The notes: generated by a model not told the origin, from the sequence alone. A DNA stretch of 53,901 nt from Chlorobiaceae bacterium (GCA_016927285.1 JAFGMZ010000023.1:1-53901), one strand, 5' to 3'; shown: positions 35,776 through 45,204, counted from the first letter of the stretch. Translations and numbers: made by a program.

Positions 35776-36877
35776 CGGGAGCAGCACCATCGTCGTAAAA
35801 ACTCCTGTGCTTTCAGGGGTAGGAACACTATATCGGAAACATGGGCTTACGGCAAAAACAGTGGTTATTTTTGACGATAACACAAAAAAACTTTTCAGGG
35901 ATCAGGTTATTTCCACCCTTGAATCCGAGGGCTTCCGCCTTCTCGAACTGACCGTTCCGGCCAGAGAGACCTCGAAAAGCCTCAATGCAGCCTACCGACT
36001 CTATGCAACCATGATCGAGGCGGGAGTCGACCGGAGCTGGAACCTTCTTGCGGTCGGCGGGGGCGTCGTGGGCGATCTTGGCGGATTCATTGCGGCAAGC
36101 TACTATCGGGGCATTCCGGTCGTTCAGTGCCCCACCACCCTGCTGGCCATGACCGACAGCGCCATAGGCGGCAAGGTTGCCATCAACCACCCGCTCGGTA
36201 AAAATCTTATCGGCTTTTTCCATATACCCGAGCTTGTACTGATCGATCCGTCGTTCCTGAGAACCCTGCCGGAACGGGAAATTTATGCCGGCATGGCCGA
36301 GGTCGTCAAATACGGATTCATTGCTGACCGCACGTTTCTCGATTGGCTGGGTGAGCACTTCGACCGTATTACGGCCCTGGAAGAGCCCTTTCTCACCGAA
36401 GCCGTAAAGCGAAGCGCGTCGATCAAAGCCGATGTCGTCGAAAAAGATTTCAGGGAGACTACCGGACTGCGCGCCACCCTCAATTTCGGCCACACGTTTG
36501 CGCACGGCCTGGAAAAAATTGCCGAGTACCGGTATCTGCGCCACGGCGAAGCAGTCACTCTGGGAATGATCTGCGCGCTCTGGCTATCGCATAACCTTGG
36601 ATATCTTGCCAAAGAAGATCTCCGGAACGGCCTCGACCTGCTTGCCCGGTTCCGCTTTCCCAAAGGAGTGGTTAAACGCAGATTTCTTGCTCACAGCAGC
36701 GAAACACTGCTTGAAAATATGTTTTCCGACAAAAAAAAGCTTGACAGCAAACTGCGTTTCGTGTTGCTGAAAAAACCCGGCGAGGCGTTTCTTCTTGAAG
36801 AGAATGTGGACGATCGCGAAGTTCTGAAGGCGATAGAGCGGGCTCGTGCGTTCGTCGCTACTGCCGCGAAGCATTAA
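35762..36877 (+). CDS. aroB: 3-dehydroquinate synthase
   Basis: Second step of the shikimate pathway, an NAD- and metal-dependent cyclisation of DAHP. 371 residues, usual for AroB. Visible: VGGGVVGDLGGFIAASYYRG, CPTTLLAMTDSAIGGKVAINHPLGKNL is spread over 36128-36209 with substrate-binding Lys/Asn, GMAEVVKYG with the metal-ligand Glu, and NFGHTFAHGLEK with the metal-ligand His. ATG 35762 lies inside the aroK 3' end, implying translational coupling. The 3' end overlaps coaX by 20 nt on the opposite strand. Confidence 0.96.
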   Translation: MQTNSGSSTIVVKTPVLSGVGTLYRKHGLTAKTVVIFDDNTKKLFRDQVISTLESEGFRLLELTVPARETSKSLNAAYRLYATMIEAGVDRSWNLLAVGGGVVGDLGGFIAASYYRGIPVVQCPTTLLAMTDSAIGGKVAINHPLGKNLIGFFHIPELVLIDPSFLRTLPEREIYAGMAEVVKYGFIADRTFLDWLGEHFDRITALEEPFLTEAVKRSASIKADVVEKDFRETTGLRATLNFGHTFAHGLEKIAEYRYLRHGEAVTLGMICALWLSHNLGYLAKEDLRNGLDLLARFRFPKGVVKRRFLAHSSETLLENMFSDKKKLDSKLRFVLLKKPGEAFLLEENVDDREVLKAIERARAFVATAAKH

Positions 36878-37658
36878 GCTCGTAAAGATAACAGGCCCCC
36901 TTGGCTACGGCGTGTTCGACAAGCTGCGGCCGTGCAGCCAGAAGCCCGGCAACTGCCGTGGCATTGCCTCCGGTAACCATAAAGGCCGGATCATTTTCCC
37001 GCTGCTTTTGAAGCTCACAGATGATCCTGGCTACAAGACCATCGATCTGAGCTACACATCCCCAGAAAACACCGTTTCTGATACATGAAACGGTCGAACG
37101 GCCAAGCAGTTCTGAGGGACGCTCGATGGTAACGAAAGGAAGTTGGGCGGTTTTCTCATGCAGTGCCGCCGCCATAAGATCGAGCCCCGGAATGATAAAA
37201 CCTCCAAGATACTGTCCGTCTGCACTCAGTACGTCGATCGTGATTGCCGTCCCGATATCAAGTGCAATCAAGGGCTTTCCTGGATACAGTTTTCTGCCTG
37301 CTGCACAGAGGGCTATCCTGTCGACGCCGAATGAGGAAGGAGTATCGTAGCTCAGTGAAAAAGGCAGCTTTATATCGAACGACACCTGGAATATCTGCCC
37401 ACCAAGAACGCCTGAAAGGTAATCCTTTACAGGGCCGCTGACAGCTGGCACCACGCTGCAGAGCATGGCATTCTGAACGAAAGGATTTACACTGGCAAGC
37501 GGATGAAATGCAGCGGGAAGCATATCCGGCTCAGTAAGGGTATCTGTGGGAAATCCGAACAGTTCGACTACGGCATCCTTTACAAAAACGGCACAGGTTA
37601 CCGTAGTGTTTCCGATGTCAACAACAAGAAGAGAATTTTCTTTTCCGGAAGGCAGCAT
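36858..37658 (-). CDS. coaX: Type III pantothenate kinase
   Basis: First step of coenzyme A synthesis, of the CoaX (ASKHA-fold) type. 266 residues. LLVVDIGNTTVTCAVF (phosphate 1 loop with catalytic Asp), GVDRIALCAAGRKL (pantothenate-side GVDR), ALDIGTAITIDV (the DxGTA motif), YLGGFIIPGLDLM, and VTGGNATAV are the family signatures in order. Start ATG 37658. Converges on aroB with a 20-nt overlap; the membrane-protein gene upstream ends 26 nt away on the same strand. Confidence 0.95.
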   Translation of the reverse strand: MLPSGKENSLLVVDIGNTTVTCAVFVKDAVVELFGFPTDTLTEPDMLPAAFHPLASVNPFVQNAMLCSVVPAVSGPVKDYLSGVLGGQIFQVSFDIKLPFSLSYDTPSSFGVDRIALCAAGRKLYPGKPLIALDIGTAITIDVLSADGQYLGGFIIPGLDLMAAALHEKTAQLPFVTIERPSELLGRSTVSCIRNGVFWGCVAQIDGLVARIICELQKQRENDPAFMVTGGNATAVAGLLAARPQLVEHAVAKGACYLYELNASRQ

Positions 37659-37684
37659 AACCGATACTCTCCTGCAATCTGAAA

Positions 37685-38191
37685 TCAGGGACGTTTGACA
37701 GGAATTCCTGTTCTGGTGGATAAGGATATTAGAAAAGTTTCGAAACCACCGAGGTTTCTGGTCACAAACAGTGAATCTTTCTCCTTGCCTTTGCCTGCGA
37801 CAATATAAATTTTCGGTGGCGGATTATAGGTAATCTGCTCCTGATAAATCGCTGTAATATCGTCAATGCTGATTTTCTTTTCATTACCCCTCCGGTCCAT
37901 ATAGCGCAGTTCTTCACCGTCAATCTTGATAGAATCGCCATCCTGTCCATGCTCGCCTACAAAGCGGGTGTTATAATAATTGGGCCCGCCAAGCGCAATG
38001 GTCGTCAGTATGATCAGCAGTGTGGTTTTCCACAGACATCCAAGATCGACACCATAGGAAAACTTTCCGTACCTGAAAAAAAACGCCCATCCTGCGGCAA
38101 GAAAAAGCATACCAAGAACCCATGTGACAGTAAAGTAGGAATCCATCCACCAGGAAGGGTAGATCGTGGGATACTGGAAAACCTCAGGCAT
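37685..38191 (-). CDS. Two-helix membrane protein of unknown function
   Basis: 168 residues. Two membrane segments in the N-terminal half (YFTVTWVLGMLFLAAGWAFF, about 18-39, and LWKTTLLIILTTIALG, about 53-68) are followed by a soluble beta-rich domain of about 100 residues with a repeated acidic/basic pattern (EELRYMDRRGNEKKISIDD and PPKIYIVAGKGKEKDSLFV). No family is recognised. Its 26-nt spacing to coaX suggests cotranscription. The soluble part resembles a PH-like small beta domain in spacing only; this is a guess. Confidence 0.6.
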   Translation of the reverse strand: MPEVFQYPTIYPSWWMDSYFTVTWVLGMLFLAAGWAFFFRYGKFSYGVDLGCLWKTTLLIILTTIALGGPNYYNTRFVGEHGQDGDSIKIDGEELRYMDRRGNEKKISIDDITAIYQEQITYNPPPKIYIVAGKGKEKDSLFVTRNLGGFETFLISLSTRTGIPVKRP

Positions 38192-38299
38192 AGGATCGTG
38201 CTTTGTTTTTTACGATAGGCTTGACCGGATTATAAAAATAAGCCTTAAGTTTACCAATACAAGAGAAAATTTCCATGAACGACGATTCAACCTACCGCG

Positions 38300-38719
38300 A
38301 TGAAATCATACTACAAGGAACTCTGGATGCAGGCACCTGCCAGAATGGACTTCGTCAACATTACCGGCGATGTGGAAAAAGCTCTTCGGGAAAGCGACAT
38401 TCATGAAGGGCTCTGTTTGGTAAACGCCATGCATATAACGGCTTCGGTGTTCATTAACGACAATGAACCCGGTCTGCATGCCGACTATAAACGGTGGCTT
38501 GAAGAGCTGGCGCCTCACGAGCCGATAAGCCGCTATCGCCATAATATGACCGGCGAGGATAATGGCGATGCGCACCACAAGCGTCAGATCATGGGGCGAG
38601 AGGTTGTTATTGCCGTAACGAAAGGCAAGCTGCATTTCGGGGCATGGGAACAGATCTTCTATGGAGAGTTCGACGGAAAGCGCAAGAAACGTGTACTTGT
38701 GAAAATCATAGGCGAATAA
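38300..38719 (+). CDS. YjbQ/UPF0047 family protein
   Basis: 139 residues, the usual length of the secondary thiamine-phosphate synthase-like family (UPF0047). Key features: [23 protein letters not shown], with the conserved His/Asn/Glu run, then [21 protein letters not shown] carrying the metal-binding His cluster, and [18 protein letters not shown] near the end. E. coli YjbQ has weak thiamine-phosphate synthase activity; the natural role is uncertain. A strong terminator follows 9 nt after the stop. It is divergent from the membrane-protein gene. Confidence 0.9.
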   Translation: MKSYYKELWMQAPARMDFVNITGDVEKALRESDIHEGLCLVNAMHITASVFINDNEPGLHADYKRWLEELAPHEPISRYRHNMTGEDNGDAHHKRQIMGREVVIAVTKGKLHFGAWEQIFYGEFDGKRKKRVLVKIIGE

Positions 38720-38728
38720 GCTGATAAA

Positions 38729-38760
38729 CCAAAAGGGCCTGCTGATGCAGGCCCTTTTGG
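38729..38760. terminator. Bidirectional intrinsic terminator between yjbQ and glnN
   Basis: Perfect 14-bp stem CCAAAAGGGCCTGC/GCAGGCCCTTTTGG with loop TGAT. T-rich right arm in both directions; lies between two convergent genes. Confidence 0.85.
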
Positions 38761-38782
38761 CTTGTAAACATGAAGCGTACCC

Positions 38783-40921
38783 TTAGTGCTCGAAAAGCAT
38801 TTCCGAGTATGTCGGCAGCTGCCAACGGCTACGGTCTACCATAAGCTCGAGCATGTCTGAAACAGCGCGAACCTTGTTCATGAGCGGAAGCAGTTCTTCT
38901 GCACAGAAATCTGCTTTGCCGAACTCGCTTTCAATGGTTTCGATCTTCTCGACAGCTTCATCAAGTTCAGCGGTAAGATCGATCAGCAACGACAGGTTTT
39001 CGGCAAGATTCCTCAGATGCTTTGCCTGGCTGGCAATAGCGGCGTCGGAAAGACAGATAGCCTCGGCAGCGGCAAGCAGGTTGTTGAACGAGCTGCCGAT
39101 ATCACCCTGGTACTCGGAAACATCCGGAATAACGAGAGTTTTCAGCATAAGCTGCAGCGTACGGGCTTCGATATCGATGCCTTTCACATAACGCTCAAGG
39201 CGGATGTTCAGACGGGATTCGATCTCCTGCTCGGTCAGTACGCCGTATTTGACAAACATAGCCTTGACATCGGCTTTCTCAAGAGTACGAAGCGCCTGCG
39301 GAGTGTTTTTCAGATTAGGCAAGCCTCTTTCCCTTGCGGCCGCCTGCAACGACTCGCTGTAATTATCTCCCGGATAGCGAATCGCTCTCGTTGCGGTGAT
39401 GCCTTCGCGAATGGTTTCGAGTATTGCGGAATCACGATCCTTACCCCCGGCTATTTTAGCCTCGATAGCATCGGACAGCTCATCAAGAGCCTCGGCCATC
39501 AGGGTGTTAAGCACCATGTTTGGTACGGAAGCCGCCTGCGACGAACCGACAGCGCGAAACTCGAACTTGTTGCCGGTGAAAGCGAACGGCGATGTACGGT
39601 TACGATCGGTATAATCCTTGTTGAGCAACGGCACCTGTGAAAGGCCGAGATTGAGTACCTGCTTTTCAGTTTTCAGATCCACCTTGCCGCTTTCGATGGC
39701 GTCGAGAACGGTCTCGAGCAGCTCACCAAGGAAGACGGTAACGACGGCCGGAGGTGCCTCGTTGGCTCCGAGACGGTGGTCGTTTCCGATGCTGGCAATG
39801 GACATACGCAGCACATCGGACCTCTTGTAAACGCCCTTGAGTACAGCGACGAGGAAAACGAGAAAATTGATATTCTCGGTCGGGGTATCACCCGGATCGA
39901 GAAGATTGATACCTGTGTCGGTACCAATAGACCAGTTATTGTGCTTGCCCGAGCCATTGATACCTGCAAAAGGCTTCTCCATCAGCAGCATGGCGAACCC
40001 TTTCTTGTCGGCAACCTTGCGCATGACTTCCATGACCAGCAGGTTGTGGTCGACAGCAATGTTGGCCTCTTCGAAAATAGGGGCTATTTCGAACTGATGC
40101 GGAGCAACCTCGTTATGACGGGTCTTGGCAGGAATACCCAGCAGATAGAGTTCGTGCTCGACATCCTGCATAAACTCCAGCACGCGATCGGGAATAGACC
40201 CAAAGTAGTGATCTTCAAGCTGCTGACCTTTGGGCGGAAGAGCACCAAGAAGCGTACGACCGCACATAATCAGATCAGGGCGCTCGGAATAGAACTTTTT
40301 GTCGATAAGAAAATACTCCTGCTCGCAGCCCGCAAATGTTTTCACTCGCGAAACGCCGTTCACGCCAAGCAGGTCAAGAAGCCTCATGGCGGAATTGCTA
40401 ACGGCGTCCATGGAACGAAGAAGCGGCGTTTTTGCATCAAGCGCCTCGCCATGATAGGATATAAAAACCGTGGGAATACAAAGCGTAAGACCATTACCGC
40501 CTTTCATGAGAAATGCCGGGCTCGAAGGATCCCAGGCTGTATACCCGCGAGCTTCAAAAGTTGTTCTCATGCCTCCGGAAGGGAAACTCGATGCATCGGG
40601 CTCACCCTGAATCAACTGCTCGCCGGAAAACCTCTCGATCGGAGTGCCGTCACGATCGATCGAAAGAAACGCGTCGTGCTTCTCCGCGGTTGAACCCGTC
40701 ATGGGCTGGAACCAATGCGTATAATGGGTTGCACCTTTTTCCATGGCCCACTCCTTCATACCGTGCGCCACAACACCGGCAATCTCTTCGGTGATTTTCT
40801 TGCCGGCCCTTATAGTCCCCTGCAATGCCTGAAACACTTCTTTCGGAAGTCTCGCACGCATGGCCTTCTGATCGAAGGTCATCGCCCCAAAATAGCTGGA
40901 AACCGGAACTTTACTATCCAT
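38783..40921 (-). CDS. glnN: Glutamine synthetase type III
   Basis: ATP-dependent amidation of glutamate. The 712-residue length and sequence mark the GSIII class known from Bacteroidetes and some cyanobacteria, not the 470-residue GSI. N-terminal VSSYFGAMTFDQKAMRARL is a GSIII hallmark. The catalytic region shows EKPFAGINGSGKHNNWS (ATP/glutamate site), GNDHRLGANEAPPA and FRAVGSSQAASVPN. A strong AAGGAGGA precedes ATG 40921. The Lrp-type regulator gene lies 67 nt upstream on the same strand. Together with amtB-glnK this is the window's second ammonium-assimilation locus. Confidence 0.96.
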   Translation of the reverse strand: MDSKVPVSSYFGAMTFDQKAMRARLPKEVFQALQGTIRAGKKITEEIAGVVAHGMKEWAMEKGATHYTHWFQPMTGSTAEKHDAFLSIDRDGTPIERFSGEQLIQGEPDASSFPSGGMRTTFEARGYTAWDPSSPAFLMKGGNGLTLCIPTVFISYHGEALDAKTPLLRSMDAVSNSAMRLLDLLGVNGVSRVKTFAGCEQEYFLIDKKFYSERPDLIMCGRTLLGALPPKGQQLEDHYFGSIPDRVLEFMQDVEHELYLLGIPAKTRHNEVAPHQFEIAPIFEEANIAVDHNLLVMEVMRKVADKKGFAMLLMEKPFAGINGSGKHNNWSIGTDTGINLLDPGDTPTENINFLVFLVAVLKGVYKRSDVLRMSIASIGNDHRLGANEAPPAVVTVFLGELLETVLDAIESGKVDLKTEKQVLNLGLSQVPLLNKDYTDRNRTSPFAFTGNKFEFRAVGSSQAASVPNMVLNTLMAEALDELSDAIEAKIAGGKDRDSAILETIREGITATRAIRYPGDNYSESLQAAARERGLPNLKNTPQALRTLEKADVKAMFVKYGVLTEQEIESRLNIRLERYVKGIDIEARTLQLMLKTLVIPDVSEYQGDIGSSFNNLLAAAEAICLSDAAIASQAKHLRNLAENLSLLIDLTAELDEAVEKIETIESEFGKADFCAEELLPLMNKVRAVSDMLELMVDRSRWQLPTYSEMLFEH

Positions 40922-40988
40922 ACTTAAAAGATCCTCCTTGTTTTATTTTGCCTTTTACTTTTTATCCCTAATTAATAAATATATAATA

Positions 40989-41516
40989 TTAGGTTTTTCT
41001 TGATTTTTTTTCATCAAATGTGATCAGAACCTGCCTGTCCTGAAGATTTCTCCTCACTATTTCCGCACTGATTTTCCTGTTCCGCTTCAGTTGCGACAAC
41101 ACAAAACTGGTATTGGTTTCGAGAACGCCTGGCCAGCTCTGGATTCGCGAAAGAAACTTTTCAAGCGACCCTGTATTGTGAGTCATAACCTTGATGATAT
41201 GCGAGCCCTCACCTGTCACGGAAAAACACTCCATGATCTCGTCCTCTTTCATCACATGCTCCATAAACGATTTGTAGTGCTTGGAAGAATCGATCCTGAC
41301 CCTTACGAAGGCCTGTATATCGAAACCCAGCGTACGCTCGTCCACCTCCATAGTGAACCCTTTAATGATGCCGTTTTTTTGAAGCTTGTCAAGCCGCTCA
41401 CTGACTGAAGGGATAGAAAGACCTACCACTTCGGCAAGTTCGCTCAACCGGACTCGGCCATTTTCTCCAAGCGCTTCAATAAGTTTAAGATCGATCAGAT
41501 CAAGATGTCCGGACAT
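40989..41516 (-). CDS. Lrp/AsnC-family transcriptional regulator
   Basis: 175-residue DNA-binding regulator responsive to amino acids. N-terminal winged helix: DLIDLKLIEALGENGRVRLS, then ELAEVVGLSIPSVSERLDKL (recognition helix), followed by GIIKGFTMEVD. The C-terminal RAM/ligand domain covers residues 62-140 (IQAFVRVRID, CFSVTGEGSHIIKV). About 25 residues of basic tail (KRNRKISAEIVRRN) extend beyond the usual 150-residue length. Being directly upstream of glnN and on the same strand, it probably controls glnN according to amino-acid status. That is inference from position. Confidence 0.93.
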   Translation of the reverse strand: MSGHLDLIDLKLIEALGENGRVRLSELAEVVGLSIPSVSERLDKLQKNGIIKGFTMEVDERTLGFDIQAFVRVRIDSSKHYKSFMEHVMKEDEIMECFSVTGEGSHIIKVMTHNTGSLEKFLSRIQSWPGVLETNTSFVLSQLKRNRKISAEIVRRNLQDRQVLITFDEKKSRKT

Positions 41517-41751
41517 AACAGAACTGTATATTTATTTCGATTATGTAAGAAACTACACAAAAACAGGAAGGAAAAAAAACTTTATTCTAAAAAAATCACA
41601 TTTATCGAAGATTTTTCCTAAATAAATTAGGGGTTAAGGGCTTGTTCGAGAAAGAAAAGGATATCCGGATGCGCAATTTCATCTTCTGATCCTAATTTAT
41701 TACAATATACGGTGCAACGGCCAACTCTCTTGAAGTAATTTTTTTTCGGTC

Positions 41752-41946
41752 ATGAGTGAAGAACAAAACACTACGGGACATTGCCCGGAAAACAAACAAT
41801 CAAAACCGGTTAATAAAAACGGCTTTCCTCCCGATCCGCCAAAAGCGGCCATGGAAGACCTGCGATTCATTGTAAGGGAATCAATCAAACTTGGAGGAAA
41901 GGCGATAACCGAACTCGACAGGCTGCTATCAGCAATCAGAAAATGA
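41752..41946 (+). CDS. Small hypothetical protein (64 residues)
   Basis: Polar, Pro/Asn-rich N-terminal half (about 1-33) then an amphipathic helix, AAMEDLRFIVRESIKLGGKA onward to the C-terminus. The helix looks under selection, but there is no recognised family and the ribosome binding site is poor. It lies between the regulator and the carotenoid desaturase, with 132 nt to the latter. Confidence 0.45.
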   Translation: MSEEQNTTGHCPENKQSKPVNKNGFPPDPPKAAMEDLRFIVRESIKLGGKAITELDRLLSAIRK

Positions 41947-42078
41947 GTTTTTTATCAGGCTCCGCTACTGCTGGGGCACCGCTTTTTCCTATCCCAGAAC
42001 TAATTTTCTATATTTGGCCATAGAATCCATAATAGCCCCCCATTATTTCTTCTTAACGACATAACAATAAAAAATAAG

Positions 42079-43440
42079 GTGAAAATAGCAATCTTTGGTG
42101 CTGGAGTAGCAGGTTTGAGCGCAGCTATTGAACTGGTAGACCGCGGTCATACCGTAGAACTCTACGAAAAGCGTAAGGTTCTCGGTGGAAAAGTCTCTGT
42201 ATGGAAAGACAGCGACGGCGATTCTATCGAGTCCGGGCTTCACATTGTGTTCGGTGGTTATGATCAGCTTCAGCAATATCTTAAAAAAGTAGGAGCCGAG
42301 GACAACTACCTCTGGAAAGAACACTCGCTGATCTATGCGGAACCAGATGGAAAACAGTCGTTCTTCAAGAAAGCCAATCTGCCCAGCCCATGGGCAGAGG
42401 TCGTGGGAGGCATGCAGGCTGACTTTCTGACCATGTGGGATAAACTCTCGCTCATTAAAGGGCTCTACCCTGCGCTGGCAGGCAACGAGGAGTATTTCCG
42501 CAGCCAGGACCATATGACATACTCGGAATGGCATCGACTGAGAGGAGCATCAGAACACTCGTTGGAGAAACTCTGGAGAGCTATCGCTCTTGCTATGAAC
42601 TTCATCGAGCCCAATGTCATCAGTGCCCGTCCGATGATCACCATCTTCAAATACTTCGGAACCGATTACGCTGCCACAAAATTCGCATTTTTCCGCAAAA
42701 ACCCCGGAGATTCGATGATCGAGCCCATGCGTCAGTATATCCAGAGCAAGGGCGGAAAAATATTTATCGATGCAAAACTGAACCGTTTCGAACTTAACAG
42801 TGACGAAACTGTCAATTGTGCTGTACTGCAGGATGGCCACAAAATTGAAGCTGATGCATACATCTCAGCACTGCCTGTCCATAATATCAAAAACATCGTG
42901 CCGAACGAATGGCTTGATCACTCTTACTTCCGCAACCTGCACGAGTTCATCGGCAGTCCTGTGGCCAACTGTCAGCTCTGGTTCGACCGCAAAATCACAG
43001 CTACCGATAACCTCATGTTCTCGCAGGGCACCACCTTCGCAACCTTTGCCGACGTCTCGATCACCTGTCCCGACGATTTCCAGAAAGGCATGGGTTCGGC
43101 CAGCGGAGGCAGCGTCATGAGTCTTGTGCTTGCGCCGGCTCACCAGCTGATGGACCTGCCTAACGAGGTAATCACGAAACTCGTCATGAAGGACATACAT
43201 GACAGATTCCCGCTATCGAGGGATGCGAAACTTCTGAAATCAACCATGGTAAAAATTCCTCAGTCGGTATACAAAGCCGTACCTGACGTCGACAAATTCC
43301 GCCCCGACCAGATCAGCCCTGTCAAGAATTTCTTCCTTGCCGGCGACTATACTTACCAACGATACCTTGCCTCTATGGAAGGCGCTGCGCTAAGCGGCCG
43401 GCAGGTTGCCGAAAAAATTCACTCCCGCCTCGGTGCATGA
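42079..43440 (+). CDS. crtP: Plant/cyanobacterial-type carotene desaturase, CrtP-like
   Basis: FAD-dependent desaturase of carotenoid synthesis, 453 residues. The dinucleotide-binding start IAIFGAGVAGLSAAIEL is followed by LGGKVSVWKDSDGDSIESGL, WKEHSLIYAEPDGK, a NFIEPNVISARPM region, and the C-terminal FAD motif FFLAGDYTYQRYLASMEGAA. GDYT-x-Q-x-YLASMEGA and WKD-x-DGD match phytoene desaturase (CrtP) better than zeta-carotene desaturase (CrtQ, which has GSYTKQDYIDSMEGA). Green sulfur bacteria carry both paralogues, so CrtQ is the alternative. The start is GTG 42079. In green sulfur bacteria this leads to chlorobactene or isorenieratene for chlorosomes. Confidence 0.85.
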   Translation: MKIAIFGAGVAGLSAAIELVDRGHTVELYEKRKVLGGKVSVWKDSDGDSIESGLHIVFGGYDQLQQYLKKVGAEDNYLWKEHSLIYAEPDGKQSFFKKANLPSPWAEVVGGMQADFLTMWDKLSLIKGLYPALAGNEEYFRSQDHMTYSEWHRLRGASEHSLEKLWRAIALAMNFIEPNVISARPMITIFKYFGTDYAATKFAFFRKNPGDSMIEPMRQYIQSKGGKIFIDAKLNRFELNSDETVNCAVLQDGHKIEADAYISALPVHNIKNIVPNEWLDHSYFRNLHEFIGSPVANCQLWFDRKITATDNLMFSQGTTFATFADVSITCPDDFQKGMGSASGGSVMSLVLAPAHQLMDLPNEVITKLVMKDIHDRFPLSRDAKLLKSTMVKIPQSVYKAVPDVDKFRPDQISPVKNFFLAGDYTYQRYLASMEGAALSGRQVAEKIHSRLGA

Positions 43441-43825
43441 ACACACAGGTCCTGCAAAGTCTTTTTTTTAGGCTTTGCAGCGCCCATTTGCAGCTTAACC
43501 CCGGTGTGCACTCCCCTCTATTGTCAACTTTTCGAGCCTGAAAAAACTTCCGGCATGCCATTTCCAATAAGACTGGCACAGAGGAGCTCGGACCTTTACT
43601 GACTTTCAACGACAGAATCCCCCCTCACTCTCCACACTCTTTTACCCTGTCTCCTTTTCTCACGACTCCTGAACGTTTTCGCGCACTTACAGCGTTAGAA
43701 AACAAACGACAAAAGGTCGATCATTGAACACTCGCCGTCTCTCCAGTAATCCCGAAAGCATGTTTGCAGAATGAACCAAACGCACAGCCAGACAACTTTA
43801 TGGTATAGGTGCATGGGAGTACGCT
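43441..43825. other. 385-nt intergenic region after the desaturase
   Basis: No credible gene. Near its left end CTGCAAAG (43452-43459) and CTTTGCAG (43472-43479) form an 8-bp stem around a T-rich 12-nt loop. This is a possible, weak terminator of the desaturase gene. The rest is C/T-rich on the plus strand (43620-43670) and shows no recognisable motif. Confidence 0.45.
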
Positions 43826-44458
43826 GTGACGCATAACGTATCTTCCTGCCGGCTGCTCGCTGTGCTGACCCGCAACCCCGTATCTGGCAAAGTCAAAACC
43901 CGTCTCGCTGCGGCTATAGGCAATGATGCCGCGCTTATGGTTTACGAGACGCTGCGGGAATACACCGCCGAAGTAACAAATGCTTGCAATGCCGGAAAAG
44001 CAATATTTTACTCGGACGAAATCCCCAAAAAAGACGCCTTTCTGCATAACGGCACACTAACGTTCATGCAGGTGGGCGAAGATTTCGGAGCACGGATGCA
44101 TCACACATTTGCAACCGGGTTCTCCCTCGGCTTTCGCCAAGTGGTGCTCATCGGCACAGACTGCCCTGATATCAATGCCGGTATTATCGACAGAGCTTTC
44201 TCGGTGCTCGAAAACAACGACGCCGTTCTTGGTCCGGCAAAAGACGGGGGCTTCTATCTTATCGGCCTCACACAAGATCTGCCCAAGCTGTTCGCCGACC
44301 GCACCTGGAGCCACGAGCATGTGCTGCAGGAAACTATCGACATACTCAATGCGCAACGTATCGCGTTCGAACTCCTTCCCGAGCTGCAGGATATCGACAC
44401 CTTTGATGACCTTAAAAGAAGCCGGTTATGGCACACAAAAGAGGGGGGTGGCCGGTAA
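43826..44458 (+). CDS. DUF2064/TIGR04282 nucleotide-sugar-like transferase
   Basis: 210 residues, GT-A/nucleotidyltransferase-like fold. N-terminal LLAVLTRNPVSGKVKTRLAA is the TIGR04282 signature; VLIGTDCPDI and LGPAKDGGFYLIGLTQD complete it. The family is named for proteins found near arsenosugar biosynthesis genes, but many members occur without them, and no arsM or arsS is in this window. The start used is GTG 43826. It is followed by a TIGR04283 glycosyltransferase, its usual partner, so the two likely act together on one glycan. Confidence 0.88.
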   Translation: MTHNVSSCRLLAVLTRNPVSGKVKTRLAAAIGNDAALMVYETLREYTAEVTNACNAGKAIFYSDEIPKKDAFLHNGTLTFMQVGEDFGARMHHTFATGFSLGFRQVVLIGTDCPDINAGIIDRAFSVLENNDAVLGPAKDGGFYLIGLTQDLPKLFADRTWSHEHVLQETIDILNAQRIAFELLPELQDIDTFDDLKRSRLWHTKEGGGR

Positions 44459-44505
44459 GGACGGTATATTGCGCGCCCGCACAGGAAAAACGAAAACAAA
44501 CGATT

Positions 44506-45204
44506 ATGAAGTCGGATTCAGGAATAAGCATCGTCATTCCTACCTGTAACGAAGAAAATTGCATTGACGAAACGCTGCAAAAGCTGCTTGCAATAACGGT
44601 AAACTATTCCAACGTGGAAATCATCGTCGCGGATGCAAGCACCGACCGCACTGCAGAGATAGTCTCGGATTATCCCGTCAAGCTCTGCCGACCGGAAAAA
44701 GGGCGATCCCGGCAGATGAACGCCGGTGCACAGCTCGCCGAACACCGGACGCTCTATTTTCTGCATGCGGACACGCTGCCGCCCGAACGGTTTATCGATG
44801 ACATTCTTGAGGCCGTTGAGAACGGAAAAAAGGCGGGATGCTTTCAGATGCAGTTCGACGACCCTCACCCTATCATGGGACTTTACGGATGGTTCACCAG
44901 AGTACCCCTCTCCATCTGCCGTGGCGGCGATCAGTCGCTTTTCATATCAAAAGATCTGTTCTGCACAATCGGCGGATTCGATGAAAATATGCTGGTAATG
45001 GAAGATATCGACATCATCCAGCGCATCGAGCGCCAGAGCTCTTTTCACATCCTCGACAGCCACGTCGTCACCTCGGCAAGGAAATACCATAAAAACGGCA
45101 TTCTGCGCCTGCAGGCGATATTCGGCACCATCCATCTCATGTATGCGCTGGGGTATGATCAGAAAACCATGCTGCGTTACTATCAGGAGAGCATAGAATC
45201 GTAA
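44506..45204 (+). CDS. TIGR04283-type family 2 glycosyltransferase
   Basis: 232-residue GT2 enzyme from ATG 44506 (the frame opens at 44428 inside the preceding gene). SIVIPTCNEENCIDETLQ is the GT2 start; EIIVADASTDRT supplies the nucleotide-sugar Asp residues; KGRSRQMNAGAQLA, FLHADTLPP and CRGGDQSLFISK, then GGFDENMLVMEDID, match TIGR04283. No membrane helix is evident. The acceptor is unknown. It is 47 nt after the TIGR04282 gene, and the two are often adjacent or fused. Confidence 0.88.
   Translation: MKSDSGISIVIPTCNEENCIDETLQKLLAITVNYSNVEIIVADASTDRTAEIVSDYPVKLCRPEKGRSRQMNAGAQLAEHRTLYFLHADTLPPERFIDDILEAVENGKKAGCFQMQFDDPHPIMGLYGWFTRVPLSICRGGDQSLFISKDLFCTIGGFDENMLVMEDIDIIQRIERQSSFHILDSHVVTSARKYHKNGILRLQAIFGTIHLMYALGYDQKTMLRYYQESIES

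Noticed and set aside
39776-40693. 305-codon plus-strand frame inside glnN
   Set aside because: Antisense shadow; composition is irregular and glnN motifs are unambiguous.
43826-45204. Arsenosugar biosynthesis locus
   Set aside because: Only the two glycosyltransferase-type families named for it are present; the defining methyltransferase and radical SAM genes are absent, so the pathway was not called.
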